NCBI RefSeq assembly: GCF_001428545.1
Contig: NZ_LMHZ01000001.1
Coordinates: 186,961-250,960, forward strand
Source: Noviherbaspirillum sp. Root189
GTDB lineage: Bacteria > Pseudomonadota > Gammaproteobacteria > Burkholderiales > Burkholderiaceae_D
Length of the DNA stretch: 64,000 bases
Reading direction: 5' to 3'
Under the pieces are notes generated by a model. That model ran no database searches and was not told the DNA's origin. It worked only from the letters and a program-made list of their open reading frames with translations. A program made the translations under genes and the position numbers. This document shows positions 1 to 8,772 of this stretch, piece by piece (position 1 is the stretch's first letter; each line of letters opens with the position of its first letter).

Positions 1-398
1 GGTGCGCTCTCGTCATAACCGCTCCAGCCCTGTGAGCGCCAGTGCGAACTACGCTCATCGATATCGACCGGATCATAGCGGTTCATGATCTCGGTGGCAC
101 GGTCACGCTGCTCGTCGCTCGCGGCATTGACGGTCAGCACACAGCTGCCACGGCGTACCGCTTCCGAATAGACGTCACCGTGTTCGCGGTGTTCTTCCAT
201 GCCGAACAGCGAACGGAAGAAATTGCCGATGCCCGACCCGCCAGAGCTGCTTGTGTCGGCGTCTGCAACACGGGTGGAGCTTTCCGAATCGGGACTCAGT
301 TGCACATCGGAACGGGAGAAGCCTGCGGTCATCAATTCATTCAGCGCGTTCTGCGCCTGGGCATAACTGTCGTACACGCCTACTACGGTATTTTCCAT
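1..398 (-). CDS. GSP17M/YsnF-type stress protein, C-terminus cut by window edge
   Basis: Minus-strand reading from an ATG at 398-396 stays open to the window edge, so the C-terminus is missing. The protein begins MENTVVGVYDSYAQAQNALN and continues with an alternating region resembling the N-terminal 'general stress protein 17M' fold that precedes DUF2382 in YsnF-like proteins. A Ser/Gly/Asp-rich linker and a second alpha/beta stretch (residues about 75-115, with SCVLTVNA) follow. AGAGA lies just upstream of the ATG. The next gene on the same strand (501-1172) is itself a DUF2382 protein, so the two halves of a typical YsnF protein appear as neighbouring genes. The molecular function is unknown; a stress or envelope role is inferred only from the family. 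Confidence 0.75.
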   Translation of the reverse strand, partial: MENTVVGVYDSYAQAQNALNELMTAGFSRSDVQLSPDSESSTRVADADTSSSGGSGIGNFFRSLFGMEEHREHGDVYSEAVRRGSCVLTVNAASDEQRDRATEIMNRYDPVDIDERSSHWRSQGWSGYDESA

Positions 399-500
399 GA
401 TCAGTCTCTCCAAGAAAACGTTGGTTGCCCGGAATAGGTACCCGGGAGAATCAGACTAGAGTGGTCCTGTGCAGGCATAACTCGTGCCTACCTAGCTAGC

Positions 501-1172
501 CTACTGCGGACGCTGGCCCTCGTCCTTATCGTTACCAATGACTCCGTCATCAAAACGCTCAACCGTGACTTGTTCCGAACGCAGGATAACGCGCTGTGGG
601 TCGGTGACACTTCGCTGTTGCCGACGGATATGGACTTCTTCCTTGAGCATCAGCTGCTTCTTTACCACCAGCACCTCCTCCAGCACAGGGACAATCAGCG
701 TGTCTCCCTCATAGCGCATCTGGGGCGGCGTTTCCTCCGCAATCACACGTCCAACCGTCACGTGCTCCACCAGCAGTTCATCGTGCATCAGGGGCTGATC
801 GATTGTCTGTTCACGTTGCGATACTGTCTTGTGTATGCGTACGCCGCGTCCGGTGTCGACCGTACGTTTGTCAACATGCAGTTCCTCTTCCATCACCGGC
901 AAGGTCATCTGTGTCGGACTGTCGCCAGTCGCAGATGTATTGAAGGTAAATGGAAGGCTGTACACACCATCCTCCCGGGGCATCAGCAGGCTGGAAGGGA
1001 CAAGGACGAGTGTGCCATCGGTGAGCTTTACCCAGACCTGCGCCTCTTCGGCGGAGTTGCCTTGTTCAAGCGAAGCAATCGATGCCTGATTACCCGCAGC
1101 ATCCACGACGCGAGCATTAAGTAGCTGCCCCGCCGAAGCAGACAGACTGCCGTTCTGATTGAGTTGCGCCAT
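501..1172 (-). CDS. DUF2382 (YsnF/AvaK) domain protein
   Basis: This 223-aa protein starts at ATG 1172. After a ~70-residue N-terminal part that looks like a small beta-barrel (PRC-like, residues 10-70), it carries the DUF2382 pattern twice: LPVMEEELHVDKRTVDTG near residue 92, then LIVPVLEEVLVVKKQLMLKEE near residue 165. These charged beta/alpha repeats are typical of YsnF/AvaK proteins, which are linked to general stress responses and desiccation in several bacteria. No signal peptide or membrane segment is visible. It lies upstream of the partial stress gene on the same strand and is divergent from the glycine-zipper gene at 1399. The biochemical role is not known. Confidence 0.8.
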   Translation of the reverse strand: MAQLNQNGSLSASAGQLLNARVVDAAGNQASIASLEQGNSAEEAQVWVKLTDGTLVLVPSSLLMPREDGVYSLPFTFNTSATGDSPTQMTLPVMEEELHVDKRTVDTGRGVRIHKTVSQREQTIDQPLMHDELLVEHVTVGRVIAEETPPQMRYEGDTLIVPVLEEVLVVKKQLMLKEEVHIRRQQRSVTDPQRVILRSEQVTVERFDDGVIGNDKDEGQRPQ

Positions 1173-1398
1173 CGCCGCTTTCCATGTGGGTCAAAGGTGG
1201 AATGAAGCATGCAAGGAGCGGGCCGGATGTGACACAAGCGCCAGCGATGAGGAAAAACTGCGGTTACGCAAAACCTCCGCGTTGTTTTTACCTTATTTGA
1301 AGAAAAATTTACATGAAGGCTGCACTGTTACCAGTCCTAGAACTATTGGACGGTGCCGGCCTCTTACCCATATTCACTTTTTAACAAAGGAGCCAGCC

Positions 1399-1998
1399 AT
1401 GACGATTATTATTGCAGGCCGTTTTCAGGAACAGGCAGAGGCTGACGATACCATCGCCGAACTGCTGCGCGCGGGATTCCCGCGTGACCGCGTCTCTACG
1501 TTTTATTGCAATCCGGCCGGGCAACATGCCACCTATCCGATCGGTGGCGACAGCGATAAATCGCCGGGCGCAAAGTCATCGGACAAAAGCGCCGCGGCAG
1601 GCGCCGCCGCGGGTGCCGTGATTGGCGTTGCCGCGACACCGATTCTGGGGCCGGTCGGAACCGTTACCGGTGGACTGGTCGGTGCCCATCTTGGTGGACT
1701 TGTCGGCGGACTGTCCGGCATGAAAGAGAAAGGCGATGTCGGCGACCATGCGGAAGATGTAGAGAATGCGGTGCCGATGCGCCGCTCCGGCATGATGGTG
1801 GCCGTCGCCGTACCCGACCAGGAGTACGAAGATCGCGCACTACAGGTCTTGCGTACGCTGGGTGCGGTCGATATCGAGCGCGCGGAAGGCACGATAGAGA
1901 ACGGCGACTGGAGTGATTTCGATCCAATGGCGCCGATGAATCTTGTGCAGTATGCCCCCGAACACTCGCGTCCGAGTGGCCCTAATCAAAGAGCCTAG
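1399..1998 (+). CDS. Glycine-zipper, GSP17M-like stress/envelope protein
   Basis: This 199-aa protein has its start at ATG 1399, set by the strong Shine-Dalgarno AAAGGAG at 1386-1392; an upstream in-frame extension to 1159 has no such support. The N-terminus (IIIAGRFQEQAEADDTIAEL) is a ferredoxin-like 'hypothetical sensor' fold as in the partial gene at the left edge. Residues about 70-115 form an Ala/Gly-rich hydrophobic hairpin (AAAGAAAGAVIGVAATPILG and a second glycine-rich helix), which looks like a glycine zipper that could insert in a membrane. The C-terminal part again has an alpha/beta strand (MMVAVAVPDQEYEDRALQVL). It is divergent from the DUF2382 gene, making a three-gene stress-like cluster. 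Specific function unknown. Confidence 0.8.
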   Translation: MTIIIAGRFQEQAEADDTIAELLRAGFPRDRVSTFYCNPAGQHATYPIGGDSDKSPGAKSSDKSAAAGAAAGAVIGVAATPILGPVGTVTGGLVGAHLGGLVGGLSGMKEKGDVGDHAEDVENAVPMRRSGMMVAVAVPDQEYEDRALQVLRTLGAVDIERAEGTIENGDWSDFDPMAPMNLVQYAPEHSRPSGPNQRA

Positions 1999-2133
1999 AA
2001 ATCTGCGGCAGCCTGATCGTTTTCCCGGTAACAGGCATAGGCTTATCTGCTGCGCTGCTGCGTGACGCCGTCGCGATGACGGCGCCCGCACCCGACGCTC
2101 TTTCGTTAAAAGTCATTGCCGGGTTATTGCCGC

Positions 2134-2880
2134 TTAGCCGTCGATATGGGCGATCAGCGGAAGGTGGTCGGAGGCGATGCGAGCCAGCGGCGTCGCATGC
2201 ACTTCCACATGCACCAGGCGGTGCCTTGGCCGGATCCAGATGCGGTCCAGCGGAAACAGCGGGTAGCGTGAAGGAAAGGTTTTGGGGGCTGGTACCGCCT
2301 GAAAATGCGACACCAGCCAGCGTAAGGACTGCCCCCAGACAAACCATTCGTTAAGGTCGCCAAGCAGGATCACCGGCATCTCGTCGGTATCGAACCTCTG
2401 TAGCAGCTTGCGTACCTGTTCGCGCCTCTCCTTGACCCTGAGACCGAGATGGGTCGCCACCACGCGCAACAGATGCCCATGGCAATTCACATCGGCGTCG
2501 ACCGCTGCACGCGGTTCGCGGCTGCCGAACGATAAATCGATATTGCGTACCGACAAAATGGGGTAACGGCTGAGCACGGCGTTGCCATATCGCCGCTCGG
2601 GACGATCGCAGGCCGGACCTTCGGCTGCGACATAGCCGGTCGCCTTTTGCAATATGTCCAGTACGTTCGGTGTTCTGGAGCCGCCCATCGGGACTTCTTG
2701 CAGGGCAATGATGTCGGCATTGAGTTCCTGCAGCACTTGCGCGACACGTTCAGGGGCAAATTTACCGTCGCAGCCGACAGCGCCATGAATGTTATATGTT
2801 GCAATCGTCAACGGCCACGGATCAAGATCCGGCACGGCCGTGGGTATTGCTGTTCTGCTGGTGCTGATCAGGTCATCCAT
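2134..2880 (-). CDS. Endonuclease/exonuclease/phosphatase family protein
   Basis: This 248-aa protein belongs to the DNase I-like/EEP superfamily. The ordered metal and catalytic motifs are visible: TYNIHG near residue 29, LQEV near 60, THLGL near 142, GDLNEW near 172, PLDRIW near 211 and SDHLPL near 238. These residues bind a divalent metal and cleave phosphodiester or phosphomonoester bonds. The start codon overlaps the stop of the PLD-VTT gene by one base (TAATG), so the two are translationally coupled. This pairing with a PLD/VTT membrane protein is seen in many proteobacteria and suggests a lipid or envelope phosphodiester substrate rather than DNA, but the substrate cannot be read from the sequence. 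Confidence 0.88.
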   Translation of the reverse strand: MDDLISTSRTAIPTAVPDLDPWPLTIATYNIHGAVGCDGKFAPERVAQVLQELNADIIALQEVPMGGSRTPNVLDILQKATGYVAAEGPACDRPERRYGNAVLSRYPILSVRNIDLSFGSREPRAAVDADVNCHGHLLRVVATHLGLRVKERREQVRKLLQRFDTDEMPVILLGDLNEWFVWGQSLRWLVSHFQAVPAPKTFPSRYPLFPLDRIWIRPRHRLVHVEVHATPLARIASDHLPLIAHIDG

Positions 2881-5033
2881 TACGCGGTTCGATTCTCTCT
2901 GCGGGTAAGAAGTTTTTGAAGGCCCAGCGCAACGGCGATGATGGACAGCGCGACACCGACGAGGATAGCTACCGTACCGGGAGTGGGATTGCGAATGGCT
3001 TCGGCGAGGTGATGCACGAAGGTGACGGTCATGATGATGCCCGGGAGCATACCGAGAAACGTACCGATCAGATAATCACGCAAGCTGATATGTGACGCAC
3101 CGGCGACGACATTGACAACGGTAAAGGGTGCAACCGGCAGCATGCGAATGATGACCATCGCGACGATGCCGCGTTTGGCGATACGTTTGCTCAGCTTGTT
3201 GATGCGTGTGCCAAGCACGCGTTGCACTGTGTCGCGCCCGAGCCACTGGCCGATACCATACGCGACAGTTGCACTCAGCAACGTCCCGCCGATCGCATAC
3301 AAGGAACCGGTCAACGGTCCAAAGACGATACCCGTAACAGCAATCAGCAAAGTCACAGGGACCATCACCAGACCTGCCAAGACATAGCAGACGACTACCG
3401 CAAGCGGGGTGAACGGCAAGTCTTCAAGGTTGCGCGCGAAAGCGACCAGCGCGTCCAGATTGGCCCATTCGCGCAACGGGGTCCAGCGCCAGGCGACAGC
3501 AAGCAGAGCCAGTCCAATCGCGAAGAGGCCCAAGCCGACGAGTCGGCGCGGTACCGGCTTGCGTGCTTCATTTGGCAGGAACTGGCTGACCAGTTCGTCC
3601 GGGTCGATCGGTTTTTCCGGATCGAACAGCGCCTGTTCGGGAATCAATGCATCCAGCTCCGGTGTCGTGGTGGCGTCCATCACCCGCAAGCTGCGTTCAG
3701 AAGTCTGCAATGCCAGTACTGTCCGGTGCAGGCTGTCTTGCTTGTGCATCTCCGCTTCCACGGCCTCCGGCGCAGTGTCCAGATGCTCCGCCAGCAGACG
3801 GCTGCGCAAGCGTGAAATAGCGGCCTGTATGCGTGGATCACCACGCGCTTCTATCGTGATGTTGCATTCAGTATCAAGGGCCATGGAGCGACTGCTCAAG
3901 TTGGCTGAACCAACTGAAAACAGCTCATCGTCCACCGCAAATACCTTGCTGTGCACATTCAGGCACTGGTCTTTCAGGCCGGGAATATGCGGACAATACA
4001 TCCGATACCGTTCGTGCCTGTCCGCATCTTTTAATTTCTTGTGGATCCGTGCGCGCAGAACCCCCATAGTGGCCTGTTCCAGCCATCCGCTCTGCGTCTG
4101 CGGGGAGATGACCAGCACTTCCGGACCTTTGGGCTCCTTGAGACGCGTGGCGAGTGCATCGGCAATGGTGCCGGACGTGAAATACTGGTTTTCAAAAAAC
4201 AAGTGCCTGCGTGCGCTGGCGATGGCATCCAGATGCAGTTGCCGGATTTCATGCACACCATGCTGACCTTCGTATTCCGGTTCGGTCCGCGAAATCGCGA
4301 CATCGATGTCTTCAAGATCGGGCACGACATGCTGCGGCCACGGATCGTGTTCGGTGCGCGAGACGACAACCGGCGTTTCGCCGCAGGCACGCTGCCAGCG
4401 GGTGCGTGCCAGTTCACCAAGGGCACAGGCGGCATCTCCGTCCACCATTGCCTGCACATCATGGAAAGGCGCGTGCGGTTTGCCGTCGCTGTCGCGCCGC
4501 AGCGGGGCGTGGCATGCATGCTCGGAGGTGTCCCACCTGGCTTTCGTGATGTCGAGCCCGCCGACAAAGGCCACGCTGTCGTCAATGACGACGATTTTCT
4601 GGTGATGCGAGCCACCGATCGGATGTTTTGCATCCATGCGGAAAGAAAGCCTGCTGTGGGTACGCCACTCGAGCTTGTATACCGGCAACCATTCGCGCTC
4701 CAGCGCGTACAACATGGCGAAGTCCCAGTTGAGCACGTAGGCGCGCAGACTGGGACGCGTTGCAACCACCTGATGCAGGAAATCGCCGAGCCCATCCGGA
4801 TAGCCATCGTTTGCCCCCCCCGGAATCAGTCGCGTCCGGCTGTCGATATCCCAGCTGAGAATAAATACGCTATGCCGGGCATTGAGAATGGCCGCCCGCA
4901 CCGCGCGAAAATACGCGTCAGCGTCGACCAGCATGGCAAAGCGCTGCGCATGTTCGATCCGCCAGCAATTACGTCCGGGCTGCAATAGCCCGGACAAAAC
5001 AGGAGGATGAGGAGAAAGCTGGGGTAAGGCCAT
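2880..5033 (-). CDS. Phospholipase D family protein fused to VTT/DedA-like membrane domain
   Basis: This 717-aa fusion protein has an N-terminal phospholipase D/cardiolipin synthase-like half with two HKD motifs: HHQKIVVIDD around residues 143-152 and HSKVFAVDDE around 361-370, each followed by a Gly/Ser-Asn turn (GGLD, GSANLSS). From about residue 495 the protein becomes a membrane domain with several hydrophobic helices and the SNARE-associated/VTT signature (GIVFGPLTGSLYAIGGTL, then RMLPVAPFTVVNVVAGAS), related to DedA/TVP38/TMEM64. Such a design suits a membrane-tethered phosphatidyl transferase or phospholipase working with a lipid scramblase-like domain. It is the first gene of a coupled pair with the EEP gene. 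Substrate is inferred only. Confidence 0.9.
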   Translation of the reverse strand: MALPQLSPHPPVLSGLLQPGRNCWRIEHAQRFAMLVDADAYFRAVRAAILNARHSVFILSWDIDSRTRLIPGGANDGYPDGLGDFLHQVVATRPSLRAYVLNWDFAMLYALEREWLPVYKLEWRTHSRLSFRMDAKHPIGGSHHQKIVVIDDSVAFVGGLDITKARWDTSEHACHAPLRRDSDGKPHAPFHDVQAMVDGDAACALGELARTRWQRACGETPVVVSRTEHDPWPQHVVPDLEDIDVAISRTEPEYEGQHGVHEIRQLHLDAIASARRHLFFENQYFTSGTIADALATRLKEPKGPEVLVISPQTQSGWLEQATMGVLRARIHKKLKDADRHERYRMYCPHIPGLKDQCLNVHSKVFAVDDELFSVGSANLSSRSMALDTECNITIEARGDPRIQAAISRLRSRLLAEHLDTAPEAVEAEMHKQDSLHRTVLALQTSERSLRVMDATTTPELDALIPEQALFDPEKPIDPDELVSQFLPNEARKPVPRRLVGLGLFAIGLALLAVAWRWTPLREWANLDALVAFARNLEDLPFTPLAVVVCYVLAGLVMVPVTLLIAVTGIVFGPLTGSLYAIGGTLLSATVAYGIGQWLGRDTVQRVLGTRINKLSKRIAKRGIVAMVIIRMLPVAPFTVVNVVAGASHISLRDYLIGTFLGMLPGIIMTVTFVHHLAEAIRNPTPGTVAILVGVALSIIAVALGLQKLLTRRENRTA

Positions 5034-5180
5034 GCGCGCGCTGTTGAAAGGAAAGGATTTGCTCTTTCGACGCGGCGCCTCAGATGAAGTTTCTAAGCTT
5101 GATCCACCTGCATAGCGGTGAACCTCGCGCGATGATGGCGTGAGCCGGACATGCTATTTAGAAACCCGTCAACCGCCAGA

Positions 5181-5852
5181 TCAACTCAACAGTCCGTATT
5201 CGCCGCCGCGCTCCAAGGCCTTGCGGTAGGCGGGACGTTGGTGAATGCGCTCCAGAAAGGCTTGCAACTTGGGATAGCGGGCGTCCAGACCGCCGCGCGC
5301 CGCAGCTGCCTCCAGCGGAAAACTCATCTGGATGTCGGCGGCGGAAAATTCATCGCCGGCAAACCATGGACGCTGCGCCAGCTCGCTTTCCAGGTACTCG
5401 AGGTGCCGTTTGATCTGCGGTTCGATGAACGTGCTCTTCGCCCGTCCGGCGATGGCTTTGGCGATCGGTTTCACGAAAAACGGCATCGGGCCTTTCTCGA
5501 TGCGATCGAAGACGAGCTTGAGCAGCAGTGGCGGCATGGCCGAACCTTCCGCATAGTGCAGGAAGTAAGTGTACTTGAGCCGCGATTCGCCACCCCGCCC
5601 CGGCGCAAGGCGGCCAGTACCGTAGCGATCGACCAGGTATTCGACAATGGCGCCCGATTCGGCAATCGTCAGGTCGCCGTCGGTGATCACCGGCGACTTG
5701 CCCAGTGGATGCACTTGCCGCAGCGTGTCCGGCGCCAGCATGGTCTTCGGGTCGCGCTCGTAGCGCTTCACTTCGTAGTCGAGGCCGAGTTCTTCAAGCA
5801 GCCACAGGACGCGCTGCGATCGGGAGTTGTTCAGATGATGGACAATGATCAT
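5181..5852 (-). CDS. Glutathione S-transferase
   Basis: This 223-aa protein has an N-terminal thioredoxin-like GST domain. MIIVHHLNNSRSQRVLWLLE places the active-site Asn/Ser around residues 9-11, GKSPVITDGD supplies the cis-Pro, and ESGAIVEYLVDRYG contains the Glu-Ser that binds the gamma-glutamyl part of glutathione (about residues 65-78). The C-terminal half is all-alpha and contains the GDEFSAADIQMSF N-capping box near residue 165. It resembles the Burkholderiales LigE/BphK-like 'GST N/C' proteins that use glutathione for detoxification or reductive reactions; the specific substrate is unknown. It stands alone between PLD-VTT and priA, on the same strand as both. Confidence 0.9.
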   Translation of the reverse strand: MIIVHHLNNSRSQRVLWLLEELGLDYEVKRYERDPKTMLAPDTLRQVHPLGKSPVITDGDLTIAESGAIVEYLVDRYGTGRLAPGRGGESRLKYTYFLHYAEGSAMPPLLLKLVFDRIEKGPMPFFVKPIAKAIAGRAKSTFIEPQIKRHLEYLESELAQRPWFAGDEFSAADIQMSFPLEAAAARGGLDARYPKLQAFLERIHQRPAYRKALERGGEYGLLS

Positions 5853-5976
5853 GCGGTTTCTTTTCGAGGAATGTAGTTATTTGGCAGGCCGGTCCGCTGA
5901 ACACCCGCGGCAGGCCGATTCTGCCACGAATGCGCGCTCGGCTCAGCAACTGGGCAATTCAGCTGTTAAGCGACAG

Positions 5977-8007
5977 TCAAATGTCGACCGGATCGACTTC
6001 CAGCGACCACTTGGCGCGGGTTTTCATTGCCCGGAGCGCCGCCATCCAGGTTTTCAGGAACATCTGCAAGGCCGGGCGGGATGGCGACTCGATGAGGAGC
6101 TGCGCCCGGTCGACGTTGGCAACCCGGGTCATCGTCATCGGAATCGGATCGTTGATCGTGATGCCGGGATGCAGCAGGCAATCCGCCGCCTGCTGCAGGA
6201 AGTCGAGCGCGGTCTGCAATTCGCGCGCTTCGGCCCGCAGCAGCGCCTGGTACATGAAAGGCGGCACACCGGCCTGCTGGCGTTCTTCCAGCAGTTCACC
6301 GGCAAAGCGGTCATAGTCGTGCGCCATCACGGCGCCGAACAGGGGATGCTGCGGATAGCGGGTCTGTATCAGCACTTCGCTGGCATTGCCGCCTTCCTTG
6401 CGCCCGGCCCGTCCCGCCCGGCCCGCGACCTGCATCATCTGCGCAAACAGGCGTTCGCTGGCGCGGTAATCATGCGAGAACAGCGCGGTATCCGGATTGA
6501 GTACGCCGACCAGCGTGAGATTGCGGAAATCATGCCCTTTCGCGACCATCTGCGTGCCGATCAGGATGTCGACTTCGCCCTGGTGAACCCGTTCGAAGGC
6601 TGCTTGCGCACTCCCCTTGAGCCGCGTCGAGTCGGCATCGATGCGCATGACGCGCGCCTGCGGAAATACCTGCTGCAGGCCCTCTTCCACGCGTTGGGTA
6701 CCACGCCCGAGCGGTTGCAGGTCGACATTGCCGCAGGTCGGGCAGGACTTCGGAATGCGCTGCTCCAGGCTGCAATGATGGCAGCGCATGCGGTTTTCCG
6801 GTTTGTGCAGCACCATGAAGGCGGTACAACGGGTGCAATTGCCGATCCAGCCGCAGGCGTCGCAGGCAAGGACCGGCGCATAGCCGCGGCGGTTCAGGAA
6901 AAGCAGCGACTGTTCACCGCGTTCCAGTCGCAGTTTCAGCGCACTGACCAGCGTCGATGTCAGACCTTGGGCCGGCTTGTCGCGCTCCATGTCGATCAGG
7001 CGGATGCGCGGCAATGCGGCGTCGGGTGAAGCACGTTCGCGCAATTCCAGCTTGCGATAACGTCCCGATTGTGCGTGATGCCATGTTTCCAGAGAAGGCG
7101 TGGCAGAGCCAAGCACGATCGGAATCTTTAATTGGCGGGCACGCCAGACAGCGAGATCGCGCGCCGAATAGCGCAAGCCTTCCTGCTGCTTGTAGGAAGG
7201 ATCATGCTCTTCGTCGATGATGACCAGCTTGAGACGCGGCAGCGATGCGAGAATCGCCAGGCGCGTTCCAAGAATGATCCGGGCATGTCCCAGATGCCCT
7301 GCGAGCCAGTGGCTCAGGCGCTCTCCTTCAGCCAGGCCGCTATGCAGTGTTGCCACCGGTACGCCTGGAAACCGGGCACGAACGTTGTTTTCGAGTTGCG
7401 GGGTCAGGTTGATCTCGGGCACCAGAATCAATACCTGGGCCTCGGTTTGTGTGCGTTGCGCGTTTGCCAGCACCTGGGCAGCGGCTTGCAAGTAGACCTC
7501 CGTCTTGCCACTGCCGGTGACGCCGTACAACAAGGTCGGGCTGAAACCATCGGCATTACCGATCGCAAATGCCGCCTCGAGCTGCGCGGCATTGAGCACC
7601 GGCGCATCGGCTGGTGCGGGGTCATGCGGGAATGCGGTCTTGGCGAGCTTCTTCAGCGCGCGGTCGAGGGATACGGTTTTTTGTACGCGCAGGTTTTTCG
7701 GAATGCCTGGCACCATCACTTCGCCGATCGGTCGCTGGTAATAATCGGCGGCAAAACGGCATAGATCGAGCCATTCTGTTGTCAGCGGCGGCAGTTGTGC
7801 GCGTACATCGAGCGCGTCCTTGAGTTTGTCCGGAGGTACTTCGGTCCGCGTGCGCACGTCGACAATCACACCGACGACCTCACGCCGGGCAAAGGGCACA
7901 AGGACAAGCTGCCCGATCTGTGGCGGCTCGCCATGTCCGGGCCAGCGGTAATCGAAGCAAGTGTCCAGCGGCGTATCCAGGGCGACGTTGAGATAAAGGT
8001 CGGTCAC
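5977..8007 (-). CDS. priA: Primosomal protein N' (PriA) replication-restart helicase
   Basis: This 676-aa superfamily 2 DNA helicase reloads the replisome at collapsed forks. Visible features in order are the N-terminal 3'-DNA-binding domain, Walker A GVTGSGKTE at residues 162-170, the DEEH box at 265-268 (LVIIDEEHDPSYKQQEG), and GSATPS. The zinc-binding insert has paired cysteines (CDACGWIGNCTRC, then RCHHC and SCPTC, about residues 380-435). Helicase motifs GTQMVAKGHDF and QVAGRAGR complete the set. The start is a GTG at 8007-8005, which gives the usual PriA N-terminus. Upstream lies the 765-bp non-coding DnaA-box region shared with hemE. A long open frame on the opposite strand is only a shadow. 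Confidence 0.95.
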   Translation of the reverse strand: MTDLYLNVALDTPLDTCFDYRWPGHGEPPQIGQLVLVPFARREVVGVIVDVRTRTEVPPDKLKDALDVRAQLPPLTTEWLDLCRFAADYYQRPIGEVMVPGIPKNLRVQKTVSLDRALKKLAKTAFPHDPAPADAPVLNAAQLEAAFAIGNADGFSPTLLYGVTGSGKTEVYLQAAAQVLANAQRTQTEAQVLILVPEINLTPQLENNVRARFPGVPVATLHSGLAEGERLSHWLAGHLGHARIILGTRLAILASLPRLKLVIIDEEHDPSYKQQEGLRYSARDLAVWRARQLKIPIVLGSATPSLETWHHAQSGRYRKLELRERASPDAALPRIRLIDMERDKPAQGLTSTLVSALKLRLERGEQSLLFLNRRGYAPVLACDACGWIGNCTRCTAFMVLHKPENRMRCHHCSLEQRIPKSCPTCGNVDLQPLGRGTQRVEEGLQQVFPQARVMRIDADSTRLKGSAQAAFERVHQGEVDILIGTQMVAKGHDFRNLTLVGVLNPDTALFSHDYRASERLFAQMMQVAGRAGRAGRKEGGNASEVLIQTRYPQHPLFGAVMAHDYDRFAGELLEERQQAGVPPFMYQALLRAEARELQTALDFLQQAADCLLHPGITINDPIPMTMTRVANVDRAQLLIESPSRPALQMFLKTWMAALRAMKTRAKWSLEVDPVDI

Positions 8008-8067
8008 GAACTTAATGTATTTCTTGAAAAAGGCGACTAAAGTCGCGATTCTTAAAGGCTTTTCGGA

Positions 8068-8098
8068 CTATCCACAAACCCTGTGGATAACTTTGTGG
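8068..8098. repeat. 31-bp DnaA-box repeat unit, copy 1
   Basis: CTATCCACAAA, two variable bases, then CTGTGGATAACTTTGTGG. The unit contains two head-to-head DnaA boxes separated by 5 bases. It is repeated with two mismatches at 8499-8529, in the same orientation. Confidence 0.85.
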
Positions 8099-8498
8099 AG
8101 AACCGAAGCTTGATCGACAGCAAACCTGAACCAGGCGTGACCCTCCCTTCATAAAGCGTTGGAGAAGAAAAAAATAAAGCGAGTCATTTCAATTACTTAG
8201 GGTGTATCTCTTGGCTCAATGGAATCACTCCACGGAAAAATGCTGTTGCTTTGCACAACTGAGGACGATGACGCAAATTGTGAATAACTCTGTATAAAGC
8301 CGCATTTCCCCTTGACTTTTTCCAGACGGCACTGTCCTTATGGCAATACGTGTGCGCGGGCGTTTTCCTTACAGCATTTTTAGATGCGCCAGGTAATGGG
8401 CCGAGGCGAGAAATTTTCCGGCATTCAGTGACTGGTAGCAACTTAACAGGTTTATGAAGGATCTCCGCTAAGTTCCCGATTTATAAACATTTTTTTAC

Positions 8499-8529
8499 CT
8501 ATCCACAAAGTCTGTGGATAACTTTGTGG
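8499..8529. repeat. 31-bp DnaA-box repeat unit, copy 2
   Basis: Second copy of the 31-bp unit at 8068-8098, differing only at the two bases between the inverted DnaA boxes (GT instead of CC). It is preceded by the AT-rich run TTTATAAACATTTTTTACC, a possible unwinding element. Confidence 0.85.
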
Positions 8530-8772
8530 ACAAGCCCTGTATGACGCCCCGGCAGCCCTGATTTTATGCGGTTTTCAATAGAATGCTAAATTGAAAAGCA
8601 AAAATTCCGTCCTTTAAAATCAATGACTTAGGAAAACCAAAAAGCGGCTATATATTGACGCTCGCACATTCGTTAACGATTTGCACTATCGCAAAAAATG
8701 TGAATAAGCGTCTCATTCCGTCCGGAAGTGTTTCGCCGATGATAGTTGTCCACAGGGGGTTGATAACTTTAT

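Larger units (their letters stand above)
8008..8772. other. AT-rich non-coding region with DnaA-box cluster (candidate origin-like region)
   Basis: No credible gene lies in these 765 bases between priA and hemE. The region holds exact DnaA boxes on the minus strand (TTATCCACA at 8090-8082 and 8521-8513; TTATTCACA at 8287-8279 and 8707-8699). It also has one-mismatch boxes on the plus strand (CTATCCACA at 8068 and 8499; TTGTCCACA at 8746). Long AT-rich stretches occur around 8481-8497 and 8571-8660. In composition and box density it resembles oriC regions, but orientation of neighbouring genes favours the 35-38 kb site as the main origin. It may instead titrate DnaA or be a relic or secondary origin. 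Confidence 0.6.

Noticed and set aside
5845-7029. 394-aa plus-strand frame opposite priA
   Set aside because: Antisense shadow of priA; composition and lack of family support rule it out.
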